The translations under genes and the position numbers were made by a program. Positions 37,792 to 50,626 of a DNA stretch of 64,000 bases are shown here, piece after piece. Each line of letters begins with the position of its first letter. Position 1 is the stretch's first letter. The notes below the pieces were generated by a model. That model did not search any database, had not been told where the DNA came from, and saw only the letters and a list, made by a program, of their open reading frames with translations. Origin of the DNA: Trichinella spiralis (Eukaryota > Nematoda > Enoplea > Trichinellida > Trichinellidae); NCBI GenBank assembly GCA_000181795.3, contig CM012953.1:19163955-19227954 (forward strand). Reading direction: 5' to 3'.

Positions 37792-40700
37792 AAGTGCAGA
37801 ATGTGCAATTTGATTGTGTATAATAAAGAACAATAGGTTGATGAGAGATTTAATTTTTCTTTTTACTTTAGTCCGTTTAGTCGAGTTTATCTATCGCTCA
37901 GATTTGATAAATTGTGATCAAAAATGGATGTTTGCTGTGCTGTTTCTTTTCAAGCATTCTGGCTTTGTGCATGGAAGAAAATATGATCCGGCACTTTGAA
38001 AATTTTTTTCTAAAACAAAAGTGCCTTGTTTCTTTGTTTCAAGCTTGTTGTTTGTTGGTGATTGTTCTGTATGAAATATTCTTGATCTGTTCAAATTATT
38101 ATGCTACGTTTTTTTTCTTAATAAAGTGAAATTTAAAAAAAATTATGAAATAATTTCTTCTCTTCAACATTTTATTGGCCTTTTGAAAAGGCTAGTTTCT
38201 CTTATAGGATTCGTTGATAACACACCAAATCTACTGACCCATTTCAAATTTATTTATAAAATTGAATTCAAAATTTGAATTATCATTTTCAAATCAAATT
38301 CGAAAAGGCTTACTTTTCCAATAAATGCACTTTCATGTTTATTATGTAAATAGATTTTCGATGCTATAATTTAGCTTAAAAACAATAACCATCAAGTGGA
38401 TATTGGATGATCGATTGTGTCAACGTGTCCAGTTGGATTATTGTCCACCGATCGTTGTCGCATCCTTTGTCAGTAATTCATTTTGCTACTATCTTGACAT
38501 ATTTTTGACACACCCTTTAATTATGAATTGAAATTCATTTATTAAACTTTTTTAAGCATGAAACAAATATTGCACTTATTATCTTTGCTTTCTTTTTTAG
38601 AATTATTATTGTTGTTATTGTTATTCAACAAAGACAACAGCAACAAAAACAACAACAATAATAATAATAATTTGTCCAACATGCAAATACATTGGCTGTA
38701 AATAAATAGCATTCATCAATGTGAATCTATTAAATGCAATTATAGCTGTCGTTGGAGCTGAATGAATAAACGAATGATGGTTCACTTGGAATGGTCAGTA
38801 TATTTCCAAAATTGAGCAGCTGTTCAATTCAAGCACAGTAAGTGTTTAATTGTTTTTTGTTCTCTTTTATTAAAATTATATCTCACACTGTAGATTTTTG
38901 TTTATTAACAATAAAAATCTCAAATTGTTTAATAATAAATATTCAGCACTTTCATTCAAACATTTTTAGCGTTGTTTTCATTTCTATATTTCTTTTCTAT
39001 CAATAAGTTTTCTAAATAAATCATTGAAATTCAGCAAACACACACACGCGTGCAAAAGTTAGTTAATAAAATATTAAATATAAGTTTTCTTATTCATTTT
39101 GAAAAATAATTTTTATTGTTTTGCAATGAATGATAAAGCAAACGTCCTGTATCAGTAAGATCAATGAAACTTGTTGTGATGAATAAATGTTTTTAATTAT
39201 ATTTCTTATTCAACAGAATTTTCACATTTGTATTTAAATAATTTTATTCATATTTTATTTTAAAAAATTAACATTTTTAAATATACAATTTCAATCCAAT
39301 GCAGTGTGATTAAGCACTGTTTCAGAAAAATAATCAAACAATTTCTTGTGAGCTGATAAAAATAATATTGGATTCGATTTGATTAGATTGTATCTACTGT
39401 CCGATATATTTTTTTAATTTGCATTTTTATACTCATATATGAAATAAATGCTGATATATGTAACTTTAAAATTTTTTAGCAACAACTTTTTATCCATTTG
39501 AAATGATAATTTTATGAAATTTCTCTTTTCATATCAAATGTAATATACGATTGATTAAATTAGAAATATACAAAAGACTGAAATGTAAAGTCTATTTTTG
39601 TTTTCAATATTTTCAGAAGTAGAATTATGCTAACAATGATTGATATTAATATTGAAATAATATTTTGTTGGTGTAATGGTTATAATAAAGTTTATTCAAA
39701 TATTAAACTTAAGCGATAATAAATAATAAAGAAGTGATGATGTCATTTAGTGGAATTGTATGATGGAAAAAAGTGTCAAGCAAATGAAAATTTATTGATC
39801 TATTTATGGAAGTTGAATTAAAAATTGCCCATTTTAAAAAGTAATATTTTTAGGTATTCGTGCAGAATTAACTAATAAGAAAGGAAGCTTGTATAGGAAT
39901 ATACATATTTTTATTTGAATAAGAGAATACGTTGTTGAGAATGTTGTCATGGGTATGGATAAAAACGATCAATGCAATTATTATTATTATTATTATTTAA
40001 GCATTTTCGATTGCAATTTGACATTGAAAAGTCTGTTCAGATCATTGTGAACTTTTATCTTTAATACATTTTTAAAATATCAATTATATCCAAAATGATA
40101 ATGGCAACAGAAAATACAAGTATAAACAAAAGTCAATGCCATCACATTTGGATAATATTTAATAATTAATAAAGTATAATTGAATTCTTTAGCAACTCTG
40201 TATTATTATTTTATATAGGACTTTGAATTTTTTGACCAAACAAAATATTAAAAACGACTGCTTGTTTATTGTTTTTTTTGTTAACTGATAAAATGCTAAT
40301 TTTATGCAAAAGAACAGTTTTATAATTTTGTGATGTGATGTGATATGAATTGAAAGTTTGGCTTTTTAAAAGGTAATTCTCAAAGGAAAAATTTTCTGTT
40401 GCAATCAGAAATGAAATCTGTCCGAAAGTCATTCACAGCTGCTTGTACATCCCTTGAGAAACTTTCAAAATTGTCACATATTTTTATTGAAATTTTTTTC
40501 CATATCATTACATTAAAAAACATGTGTGAATAATATTTTTACCAATTATCAAAGTTACATTTTTTACTTTTACATTAATATTTTGACGATTAACAAACAA
40601 TTTTTATTTTTCTTTAAAACTAAATTTTTTGAATAATTGATTCAAATTGTTGCTCAAGTTCAGCTAATCAATATGATAGCAGCATTTGGATGGTCATTTA

Positions 40701-41035
40701 TCTGGTGAAAATCCTTTTTTCCCAGTTCAATCAGACATGCACCGATAGAGCCACTTTGAATGCATATTGCAACTGAATATATTATTACATCGAATGTCTA
40801 TCAGCAAAGCAGCAGTATTTTAATAAATTGTTCATTATTGGATTTTGAAGAAAAAGTTGCACTTTGTTAATAATAAAAAGATAATTCGATTTAGTTCATA
40901 TTTGGAAACTGTAGGAGATGACAGATCACTGATTGGAAACTGAAAAGCATATGGCTTTTTCCAAGTGGCGGCCAGTTGCAAGTCGGCTAAAAGAGATATA
41001 TATGTATATGAATGACATCATTGGCTTTTACTTTA

Positions 41036-41275
41036 GCGCCTGAATTGACAAAGCTTCTCTGGTTGGGTAACGATGACAAAAGCAATCGTTCACGGCTTTG
41101 GCGACCTCAAGCTGGGTCAACGCGGCTTATTTATAGCCCAACAGCTGCCGGGGTCCGGTGCTCATCGGCTAGCGCTTCAAAAGCGGCTCCACAAAAGCCG
41201 CTTTCTTGAGGACGGCCGTGTAATTTCTCGGCCGAGCATTTCCAGTCCACTCAGACCGACGCTCATGTGACCCGT
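41036..41275 (+). other. GC-rich island with hairpins, unknown
   Basis: About 240 bp of balanced-to-GC-rich sequence stand out from AT-rich surroundings. There is a perfect 9-bp inverted repeat, AAAGCGGCT and AGCCGCTTT, around a 7-base loop (about 41178-41202), a GGCTTATTTATAGCC near-palindrome, and a further GGCCG/CGGCC pair around 41215-41235. Plus-strand reading gives a 65-residue open frame without family features. It could be a structured RNA gene, a CpG-rich promoter or a transposon scrap. I cannot name it. Poly-T after the region is not obvious. Confidence 0.4.
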
Positions 41276-41454
41276 TGTTCTGTACATCATTCGCTAAGAT
41301 CAATAGCCACTTTTCCGATTTCATTTATTCCACAGCTTTATTATCATTTTCCATTCAAGCTTGAACATACATAGCTAAACGTGCAAGTAATAGCAAAGTG
41401 CATACTGCTATTATCAAACGAATGAAGAAACACGCTCTCCAAAAAGAATCCCCT

Positions 41455-41505
41455 CTTCCTCCTCCTCCTCCTCCTCCTCCTTCTTCTTCTTCTTCTTCTT
41501 CTCTT
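41455..41505. repeat. (CCT)n(CTT)n microsatellite
   Basis: Tandem CCT units pass into CTT units. On the minus strand this creates an artificial run of arginines in an open frame, which is not a gene. Confidence 0.9.
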
Positions 41506-43366
41506 CACGCAACGCTGCTTTTCCCATTCTTGTAAGTTTTGCACATCAACATTTTGACATACTAATATTCTTTGCAAAAGTGCATGCTCGGGGAAAATAT
41601 TTTGAATTAATTGACTGCATGAATAAATTTCTTTTTTCAAACCAGCACAACCAATACGAATCTCAAAAACGGAAATTTGATTCCTCTGTAAATTGTCTTC
41701 TCATATGTCATCATCATCATCATCATCAGTTCTTCTTTTTCAGATGTTCACGCTTATTTCTGATTTCAACGCTTGCTTATCTGACACGGTAATTAACTCT
41801 ACAGAAAGCTGTTTTATAAGTTTTACTTATTTGTTGACAATTGATGACAAAGCTGCTAATTATTATTATTATTCATTCAATTGAATTCTCAGAAATACCG
41901 AATAAAACAAAATCGGCTTGCACTAACACAAATTTGTATTTGCAAAAATTTGTTTTTCACCAAAAAATTATGCTTAACAAACAAATAAAATTTTTGCAAA
42001 ATATATTTTAAAATATTTATTTTACTAAAAAATTTATATTTTTCTTTATTAAACAACGTCAACTGTTGAATGTACAAACTAATATTATGCAATTTATGCG
42101 GATATTCTGAACTAATTTTTATATTGTAATTATTATTATTATTATTGATGCTGTTTTAAAATTTTTGATATTTTTATTTCAAAACGCTTCTTTTTTTCAC
42201 AAAACAAAAGTTAAATTGAATAATAATTAGGGTTAAATATTCAAAAAAGCTTTTTATAAAAATTCTATAAAAAGTGAAATCGTAATAATAGCAACATTGT
42301 CTAAATTTGAGACCAGTCAATGCGAAGAGCTATTCCATTCTAAAAATTATAAATATATATATGCTTATTTATTTATGTTTATTCTTGAAAATGAATATTA
42401 TTATTAAGTTTGCTGAAGAATCGATATTTTTCATATATATGTTTTTATCAATTATGTTCTGTTTTATTTGAAAATAAAGCTTCAATATGGACGATAGTAA
42501 GTAATACAGCAAGTAATTGTTGTCCACATGAAACGATATTTTCAACTTTAATTAACATATAATTGCGCGTGTAAAACTTATTACTTTGTTATATTATTAT
42601 TTTACGTTTAATTATACGTTTAATTTTTCAATTGGTCGCTCAAATTAGATATTTTTTCAATAACTAATCTAATGATCATTTATTTGCATTTACATCGCTG
42701 TCGGCTTAATTGAACTTTCTAAAAACAATGCAAATATAAAATTTTTTAAATATTGTCAAACTCGATTTTTTCGAAAAACAGTCAATTATGATTTATTATT
42801 GTATGAATAAGAAGATTTAATGTTGAAGTTGGTGATGTTATAAATTCTTTAAAGTAGATATTTTGAGCTGCTTATTTTACATTTGATGAAATTGACGTTT
42901 GTAGTTGTCAATGACGGTATTGTTCCATTCTGACAATTTCACTTTGCCAATATCGAAACGTGCTCAACATCATAGCGTCATGGTAATGCAATTTTACTCT
43001 GATCAATTCAGTGGCACTTTGAAACGGATCGTTTTTCAAAATACGCTCAAATTGAGCATTTAATATCTATTTACTGACTGTTATTTCCTATTTTCGTTTA
43101 AAACTTATCAAATTCATAAGCTGCATTCGAATATATATATAAATATATATTAGCACTTGTGTATGGGATGTTCAATTTTATTTTAATGTGTATTTCACCA
43201 GATAGTGCACTGATATATTTTTTTCATAATTTACTTTCATAGTATGTTTTAATTTATTTTTTTTCAAATATAATATAGAAAAATTAGATGAAATAAGTTG
43301 TTAGTTTTTGTTTGCTTAGTTCAATTTGTCAGTACAAACATAGAAAGGGTGAAAAGAGTCTCCGTC

Positions 43367-43438
43367 TCCTCGGTAGTATAGTGGTGAGTATTCCCGCCTG
43401 TCACGCGGGCGACCCGGGTTCGATTCCCGGCCGGGGAG
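43367..43438 (+). tRNA. tRNA-Asp (anticodon GTC)
   Basis: The 72-nt cloverleaf has acceptor stem TCCTCGG with CCGGGGA and discriminator G. The D arm reads GTATAGTGGTGAGTAT, the anticodon loop CTGTCAC carries GTC, and the T arm contains GGTTCGATTCC. It is nearly the same as vertebrate tRNA-Asp(GTC). No intron is present. A T run about 20 bp downstream can end Pol III transcription. It lies alone in the gene desert, and box A and box B are intact. Confidence 0.97.
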
Positions 43439-46400
43439 TTGATTATTTATACAGTTTAAAATTTTTGATTTTTAATTAAATTAAACAGCATTGTTATACA
43501 ATTAAAAAATTAACTAAATTAAAAACAAATGAAGAAAAAAAATGATGAAAAGGTTTCTACAAAATAAGAAAGCTTCTGATAGAAAATAGATGATGATGAT
43601 GATGATGGTGAAGAGAAGCAGGAGAAGAAAGTAAGCTTGGTTGAAGGTTGAGGTCGTGTTAAGAATGGATTTTCAAATGCCGCTGCTTCCGACTGTTGAA
43701 AACACACAACCGAAAGGTCAAAAGCTGGCAAATGAGTTGGAAAACGAGCTTGACGTTCGGTAAAAGTTAGCTTAATCGTACAGGCCACACACAGAAGTAG
43801 CCAAATATTGACCTTGTCCATAAAGCAAAAAAGCTCATCCAGAAAACGCGTGTGCTATACATAATCCACCTGTCTATTGTCAACGCTATGATGATGAACT
43901 TGCTCGGTGCTGCAGTGGGATGTGCTTTGTTTTTTCTTTCTTTTTTCGTCAAACAAAAAGCCGCTGTAAGCGTTCAGCTTTGATCGATTTCCAACAATTG
44001 TCTGCTATAGCTATTATAAATTAGCTTCTTGTTTTTGGAGGGAGATATTTCAACACCACCTGACTACTTTCATGCAGAGAAATTGTTGCTAAGAATGATC
44101 AAGTCACTCTGAAAAACAGGTGTTCAACTCTTCTTGGTGGTGCTTCTCTCTTCAGTTTCAAAAATTTCAACATTCTTCCATCTTCTATGTAAAAGGATTC
44201 CTTTTTTAAGATGATGATTATGATAAAAAGAAGATGAAGAAGCAAATTTAAAATATTATCATTATTTACAACAATGTTTGTTCATCATCATCATCATTTT
44301 AAATAAAAGTAAGAAAGATGCGTGTATTCTTATTTAAACTTGAAATTCAAAATTAGCAATTATTCTCTGTTCTGTTTGAAGTTGTATAATTTTTTGAAGA
44401 AGTGTGCACTTGAAAATTGCAGAGGATAATTTCAAATTTCGGATCTACCAAAGCCACCACTTCATTTCTTCTTCTTCTTCTTGTCGTTTTCAATCATTTT
44501 CATATACTAATTTTATCTTTCCTTTTCAAAATGAATTAATTCAATTTACTTTTGCATGTTGACTTTCAACTTGTTAATTTTATACAGTGAAATTTATTTA
44601 TTTATTTGTTTTTTTTTCCTTTTGTTAAATTTCAGTTGTTTATTCTTTGAAAAATAATGTATTTCAAATTTAATGTTGTAAATTAACTAAGCTGAATTTT
44701 TACTTTTTTTTATTACTACTGAATTGCATATGAAATAAATTGTGTTGTACCTTTTTCTTTAATTTTAGCATATTTTACAAAACACTGATTTAAATATCAA
44801 TGATTATTTTATCGTGAAATTTTAATTTTTACATCAACTACATATTTTGTGACAACAATGATATTATTTTAAAGTTTATTCTATTCATGCCAGTTTCTAT
44901 AGTTTCCTTCTTCTTCTTCTTTATTAATAACAAATGTTTTTAGTTTTTTGCAAATTACAAGCTAATACATTATTATTACATTATTTATTACAATTTTTAT
45001 TATATATTTGATGTTTTTTATTGGTGCAAAAACTGAAGAATTACTTTCACAACATTAGTCATCAAAGTGGAATGAATGATCAAGGCTTACTGACTGCTAT
45101 GCTTATATGTAGGTAGCCTTTTGTTGATGTGTTAAATTGCTGCATATAATTTGCCACTGCAACTTCCAACTGCTCAAACTCAAAGTGTATCAATTTTATT
45201 CTTTTTTCTTCAGAAAATTCAAAAAAGTAACTTTTTTATCCATGAGAAGATTTTCGTGTCTTCTTTCTTTCTTACTGGCATGCATGAACAATGAAAATAA
45301 ATAGTACTTTCATCAAAGGGAGATGCTGGATATTTCTTTTATCATTTTGAAAATCATTGAGCATCTTTTCTCTCTGAAACAACAGTTTCTTCTTCCATCG
45401 TGACCATATTCCCTTAATTGTAATATTATTGCAACTGTATCATTCATTCCATCGGCGAATTATTTCTGCTGAAAATACTTTTTGGATAGTGTAATAATAA
45501 TTTTTACTTATTTCATTCGAATTGTTGCATTATCTATTTTTATAAGAAAGTAAAGAATAAAACTCTTCACCAAGCTATTATTATCTTTCAGCTAACAACG
45601 GACACTGACTGATAAACAGGTGGTTGATTGCATTGAATTGAAAAGCAGTTAGTTCAATTTCTAAAGCACAAGCATCTGGGCTCTCAACACATTCGGTTTT
45701 TCAAATATCATCTGGTAAGTCTGCGACAGAAAATTTTTGTGCAAATTTTTAAATTCATTGCCTTGCAGTTTTACGAATGCATGCAACCAATGCAGTATGC
45801 ATTATAATTTCTTTTTCCTACACCAGTAGCACATTAGTGATTGATCGTGATTGGATTGTTGGATAAGAATAAAATTATCTTGTAGTTTTAGTCAAAAAGA
45901 ACATACATTCTATGCAATGGGATTCTTTTCTCTTTTAATGCTACTGTCGTTAAGCAAGAATAATTATTAATAGCATTTAGACTTTAATCCAACGGCGGTA
46001 TATATCAAAGGGAATGTTTTTGTTCTTTTTGATGAATCATGTTTACAACTCATGTCAATAACTTTTTTAAACGTTTTTTAAAGTTGATTTTAAAGAAAAG
46101 TAAATTTTAAATAAAATGATGATGCATGCAACACAACAATTATTCTGTTTGTGTAAATACATGTGTAAGAAACTTTGGTAAATTAAATTGAAATATTTTT
46201 TTAAAAATGTAAAATTATGGATGAATTTTTTGTTTTTAAAGAAAATTAAAATTTATATAATTATCAAGTTATTAAGTAGAGTTATATATATGTATACTAC
46301 TGAGTTGATTATGACATGTGAGTTAGCTGTTGGTAGTAGTAGTATTAGTAGTAGAACCCTTTGTTGGAAGAAGCGTGATTTTGGCTGGCAGCTTGATGTT

Positions 46401-46715
46401 TACGGAGTGTGAAACGGCTGTTCCGCTTTTCTTGAGATTCCGTTGTTGGTGTCGGCTTTTTGGGAAGCTTTGTTCATTTTTGACGTGCATTTTTCTTTAT
46501 TCATCATATTCTAGTGGAAGTTTTGTTTGCCACATCACCGTCGTTGGCTTTTTCCCATCACGGAAACATTGTCGACCTATTGGCATTGTTTTCCCCTTGC
46601 AGCGATCAGTTTCGCAGCCGCCTTTGTGCTATCCCCGGTTGACCTGTGAAAAATGTTTATTCACAATCAGGAGCAGCTTGAAAAGCGTTTTCATCTTCAT
46701 TTCAAACTTTTGCTT

Positions 46716-46758
46716 ACACATACACACACACACACACACACATTCATATATATATATA
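46716..46758. repeat. (CA)n and (AT)n microsatellite
   Basis: A CA repeat runs from 46716 to 46742 and is followed at 46746-46758 by an AT repeat. Other simple repeats in the desert are (TTC)n at 46957-46985, (AAT)n at 49531-49553 and (TTC)n at 49573-49600. Confidence 0.9.
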
Positions 46759-49700
46759 CTCTTCATCTTCATCAATTTCCGCCGCTTCACAAAATCTCAA
46801 AAGCTTATATTGGAAAAATGCCACAGCTCGAAAACTGGCTTCTGTTCACCATACTGTTAATATTTATTTTAACATGCAGCATTTTTGTTTGTAATCTCGC
46901 AACGGCATGTTTAGCTTGATTTTGTCAGTTGGTGAGGCGGAGTTTGTGGCATATTTTCTTCTTCTTCTTCTTCTTCTTCTTCTTCCTTCATTCATCCGTA
47001 TTTACACGTTAGCCATGTTTACTCTTTTATTATTGCGGTTCCACGTTGATTAGATGGATATATTTTAACAAATTTTTTAGCATAATAATTTGAACGTAAT
47101 TGATGTGTACGTGTGTGTGCAGTTGGATCGATAGGATTGTTATCGCCTTATGATGCTAAATAGGTGGGTCACCATTGATTCAGGCTTTTCTGGATTCGAA
47201 GCAATTCAACTGAAAAGCACCTGCTGAGTTATGTCTCAATTTTACACTTTTAACTGATCATGCATAATTAATTTATAAATATTGCAAATTGCAATGATAA
47301 ATATAAGACAAAAGAATTACAAGGCTCAACAAATCTATTCTAAACAAACACTGGAACCAAGTTGGATTTTTGCTGATGTTCTGCTGTTGCTGATGTTGAT
47401 GTATCACGCGCAATTGCAAAATTTATCATTCATTTCAATTGGTAAGACACAAGTTTTTATTAATTTCGCATAACTTTTATTAGTTGAACTGCAGTTGCAC
47501 TCACTTATACTGCTCATTATTTGGCTTATATGTGGTAATTGATGTTCAGCTTTAGAAATTTTGAGAACCTTTGAAATATTATATTGTCGTTTTATATTTG
47601 AAATACATGATGAAAAGAATTTGATTTGATCAACATTTGTTTTGTAAGAAAATAGAAAATGCAAGCCAGAATTTTGTCCAACGTATTATTAGTTTGATGC
47701 AATTGAATTGCAAGTTCTACATGTTTGCTTATATAAATTTTAAACACAAAATTGGTTTGTTATAAATAAAATGCCAAACTTTCGTTTGCTTAGTTAGTTG
47801 TAAATTTTACGCAAATGTTTGACATAATTTTTTAATAGAAATCTGCGAAGAATTTTCTTTTTCATTCACTTTTTGCATTCATGAAAATAACTGTATCATG
47901 TTGTAAGCGAAAAGAATGTTTGTTTGATCAATGTAAATTTTTGCTTATTTCTGAACGAAATTCAATGTATACGTATAGTTATCATTTGTGTACAACTTTT
48001 GTAATTTATTAATAATGGTTGTATTATTTAAATTTTGGTGAAATCAAGAAATTAGTTCAACAACTGTTTTATTCAAGAAGTGATTGGACAATAAAGAAAT
48101 CATTTTCTGTGAAATGAATAAGCACTAGGTGACAACGTCTCTTAGCTTTCATTTCAATAGCACCTGATAATTTTTTTTCGCTTTGTTTCTTTTCTTTCAA
48201 TGCTACTACTTGTCAAATTTTTTGAGTGTTCTTCTTCACTTGAAAATATATGAAAAAAAAATTTTATAAAAGCAGTGGTTTTTTTTAATAAAATAAAGCG
48301 AAAGCTCTTTTATTTGATTCTTCTTTTGTCATTGACTTTCAATTGATGTCATCATCCAGTTTTCACATTTATAAATTTTATACTTTATTGAAAAGCAAAA
48401 TGTTCAAGTTTAACTTTTAATAAATAAGTCGTCATTCATTGTTTTCATGCTCTCAATTTGCCTTGCAATTGCAATATGTTATATTGCCTTTTCACTTTTA
48501 TAGTATACTGTATATTTCCATCTTCAACTGTTGCTCATTTATAATTTGCATATTAATGAGATAAATAGTTTGTTAAATTTAAATAATTTTTTACTTGCTT
48601 TTTAATTACTGATTAACATTTAAATAAAGTTTCCTTTTAATATGAAATAAAATTTTTGAAATAATTCCACTACTATTAATAATAATCGATTCTCTTTTGA
48701 CTTCCTTTTCTGTTATTTTTTCAATGAACAACTTCCATGTTTGATTCTCTATGCTTCCTTTTTTTATCAAGTTTCCTTCTCATATATCACTTTGGAAGTG
48801 ATTTATTGTTGAATTATTTTTTATGCTTTTAATAATTTTTATGAAATTGTTTTGAATTTCATGATTATCTGGGATGAAAATTCTAAAAGTTGCATGTGCA
48901 ATTTTTTACTTTTCTAGCCGTATTGTGGAAGCAAGGCGAGACTGGCGGCATTAGGAAAGCAGACAACGGAAAATTCACAAACCTATGCCTGTTGTTAGCA
49001 TGATTAATTTTTGATTTTTGAAAAAAGTTATAACGTATTTATTTGAAACTTATTTATATTTCGAAAATTGGTTTTCTTAGCCCTGCTGTTATCTTTATAT
49101 TATTATTTTTTACTTTATGATTAAATTTGCAATTTTTCCAAACATTCTAAACACATATTGTTCTAAACGTTAATTTTTTATTTTTGGCGTCATGCATTTT
49201 TGTCATCTATTAATTGCCTGTTTGCTTGTGAATACTAAGAACTATTAATCCACTATTAAAATTGTTACTGTTCGGCATCTTTCAGTTTTGATTAATCAAC
49301 GCACACGCTACACACACAGTTTGTGCATGTTGCTTCTCTAATTGTGCTTACATTTTGAATAATTTTACGTTCGTAAGCTAAAATTGACATCTTTTGAAAT
49401 GCCGTTTATAGCTTTTTTGGAAAATTTTCAAATGCATGGCAAACATTTCATTTCATTGCTCATGTGAGTGAGTGAATTAATTTTTCTTTTAAAATAGTTT
49501 CAAATGATTTGCAAAATGCTCTGACTTAGCATAATAATAATAATAATAATAATGGTGAATAATTCACGGCATTTCTTCTTCTTCTTCTTCTTCTTCTTCT
49601 GCTCTTTAGCATTTTGCGAAAACTTTAAATTGTGGTTAGGATCGATCCGTGGTGAATCTCTTCTATTCACATTGACAGCCTGTTCAGTTTTCAGATTTCA

Positions 49701-49889
49701 AATAATTGCAATCGCTTCACTTCACAGTTGCCAATTTTTTCCACTGGCTTCAATGTTGCTTGCATTTTGTTTGTTGCATGATATAAAGGATTTTCTATCT
49801 CCAAATAGAAACAACAGCATTCTCAATTTTTCTTTTTATTCACAAACAAGAGATATATCTTCTTTTTTTTTCCATTTTCTCCATTCCAA

Positions 49890-50626
49890 GGTCTGTAATG
49901 GAGATTGAAAACCGTTCTTGCATCATTGACTCAAGTGGAAGCTCTCGAAATGTGTCGAGGTCGGATGGGCGGGTCAGCGGCGCCTGCAGTTCTTTGTATG
50001 CAACGTTGTCTTCTTTTTTCGAGTGGACTAGATTATGAGCTATTCGGCAAAACTCGATTATTCAGTAGTTTCAAGCGAAGCTTGTTTGATTTTAAGGTCT
50101 CCAGAGTGCAGACTAGCATGGTGTCGGCTTGGATCGAAGCTTTCTCGCTAGCTCAGTCAGCTTTTTGCGTAATTGCTATTCGATTGCGATGAAATTAGTT
50201 CCATTGAACATAGTCTCCGGATGGCCATCCGATGACCTTGTTGTTTAGCATGCATCTGCCTGTTGTTGTGTCCAGCAATGGTGTCACAAGCAATTGTCAG
50301 CTTCGTTAGACGGCAGTTATGCTTCACGCCTGCTTTACACGCTCAAAATGAGCTGGATTTTTTTTTCTGCACTTGATTTTCTCTTTCCAATTCAACCACA
50401 TTGGATAGATGAAAAGGTTTTCAACTAACTGCCAATCGCGTTGACATATGTGCGCCGTTCACGTGGGACGGTGCCAATCGGTGCTGCGCGTTTTTTTTAA
50501 TTTATTCTTTTTTATTTTTAGATCTTTTCGCTCAGGCAGTTGTTTATATTTAAATGTTATTTTTTTTGAAATTTCAGCTTTTCCACATCTAGCTCAGCTT
50601 CGTCTTGCCTTCTTGACAATGCACTG
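49890..50626 (+). promoter_or_regulatory. Probable kirre promoter and 5' leader
   Basis: Base composition rises towards balanced GC over about 700 bp directly before the kirre ATG, with several CG dinucleotides, unlike the desert behind it. TTTTTTGAAATTTCAG at 50561-50578 looks like a splice acceptor 48 bp before the ATG, so the coding exon may follow a non-coding 5' exon. No core promoter motif was recognised. Confidence 0.4.

Larger units (their letters stand above)
37792..50626. other. Gene desert upstream of the kirre gene
   Basis: This holds the ARL1 3' end, then almost 12 kb of AT-rich DNA with many short microsatellites. The only features I can support are the tRNA-Asp gene, the GC-rich island at 41.0-41.3 kb and the GC-richer DNA next to the kirre start. 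Open frames such as those near 46.3-46.9 kb and 49.5-50.2 kb are low in coding character. Distant enhancers or non-coding 5' exons of kirre may lie here; none can be proven from the sequence. Confidence 0.5.

Noticed and set aside
41344-41640. Minus-strand open frame rich in arginine
   Set aside because: It is produced by the CCT/CTT microsatellite; the rest has no coding character.
46330-46860. Plus-strand open frame of about 176 residues
   Set aside because: Composition is low-complexity, part of it is the CA/AT microsatellite, and no domain or splice partner was found.
49552-50192. Two open frames upstream of kirre
   Set aside because: One is made largely of a TTC repeat; the other lies in probable promoter or leader DNA and resembles no protein I know.
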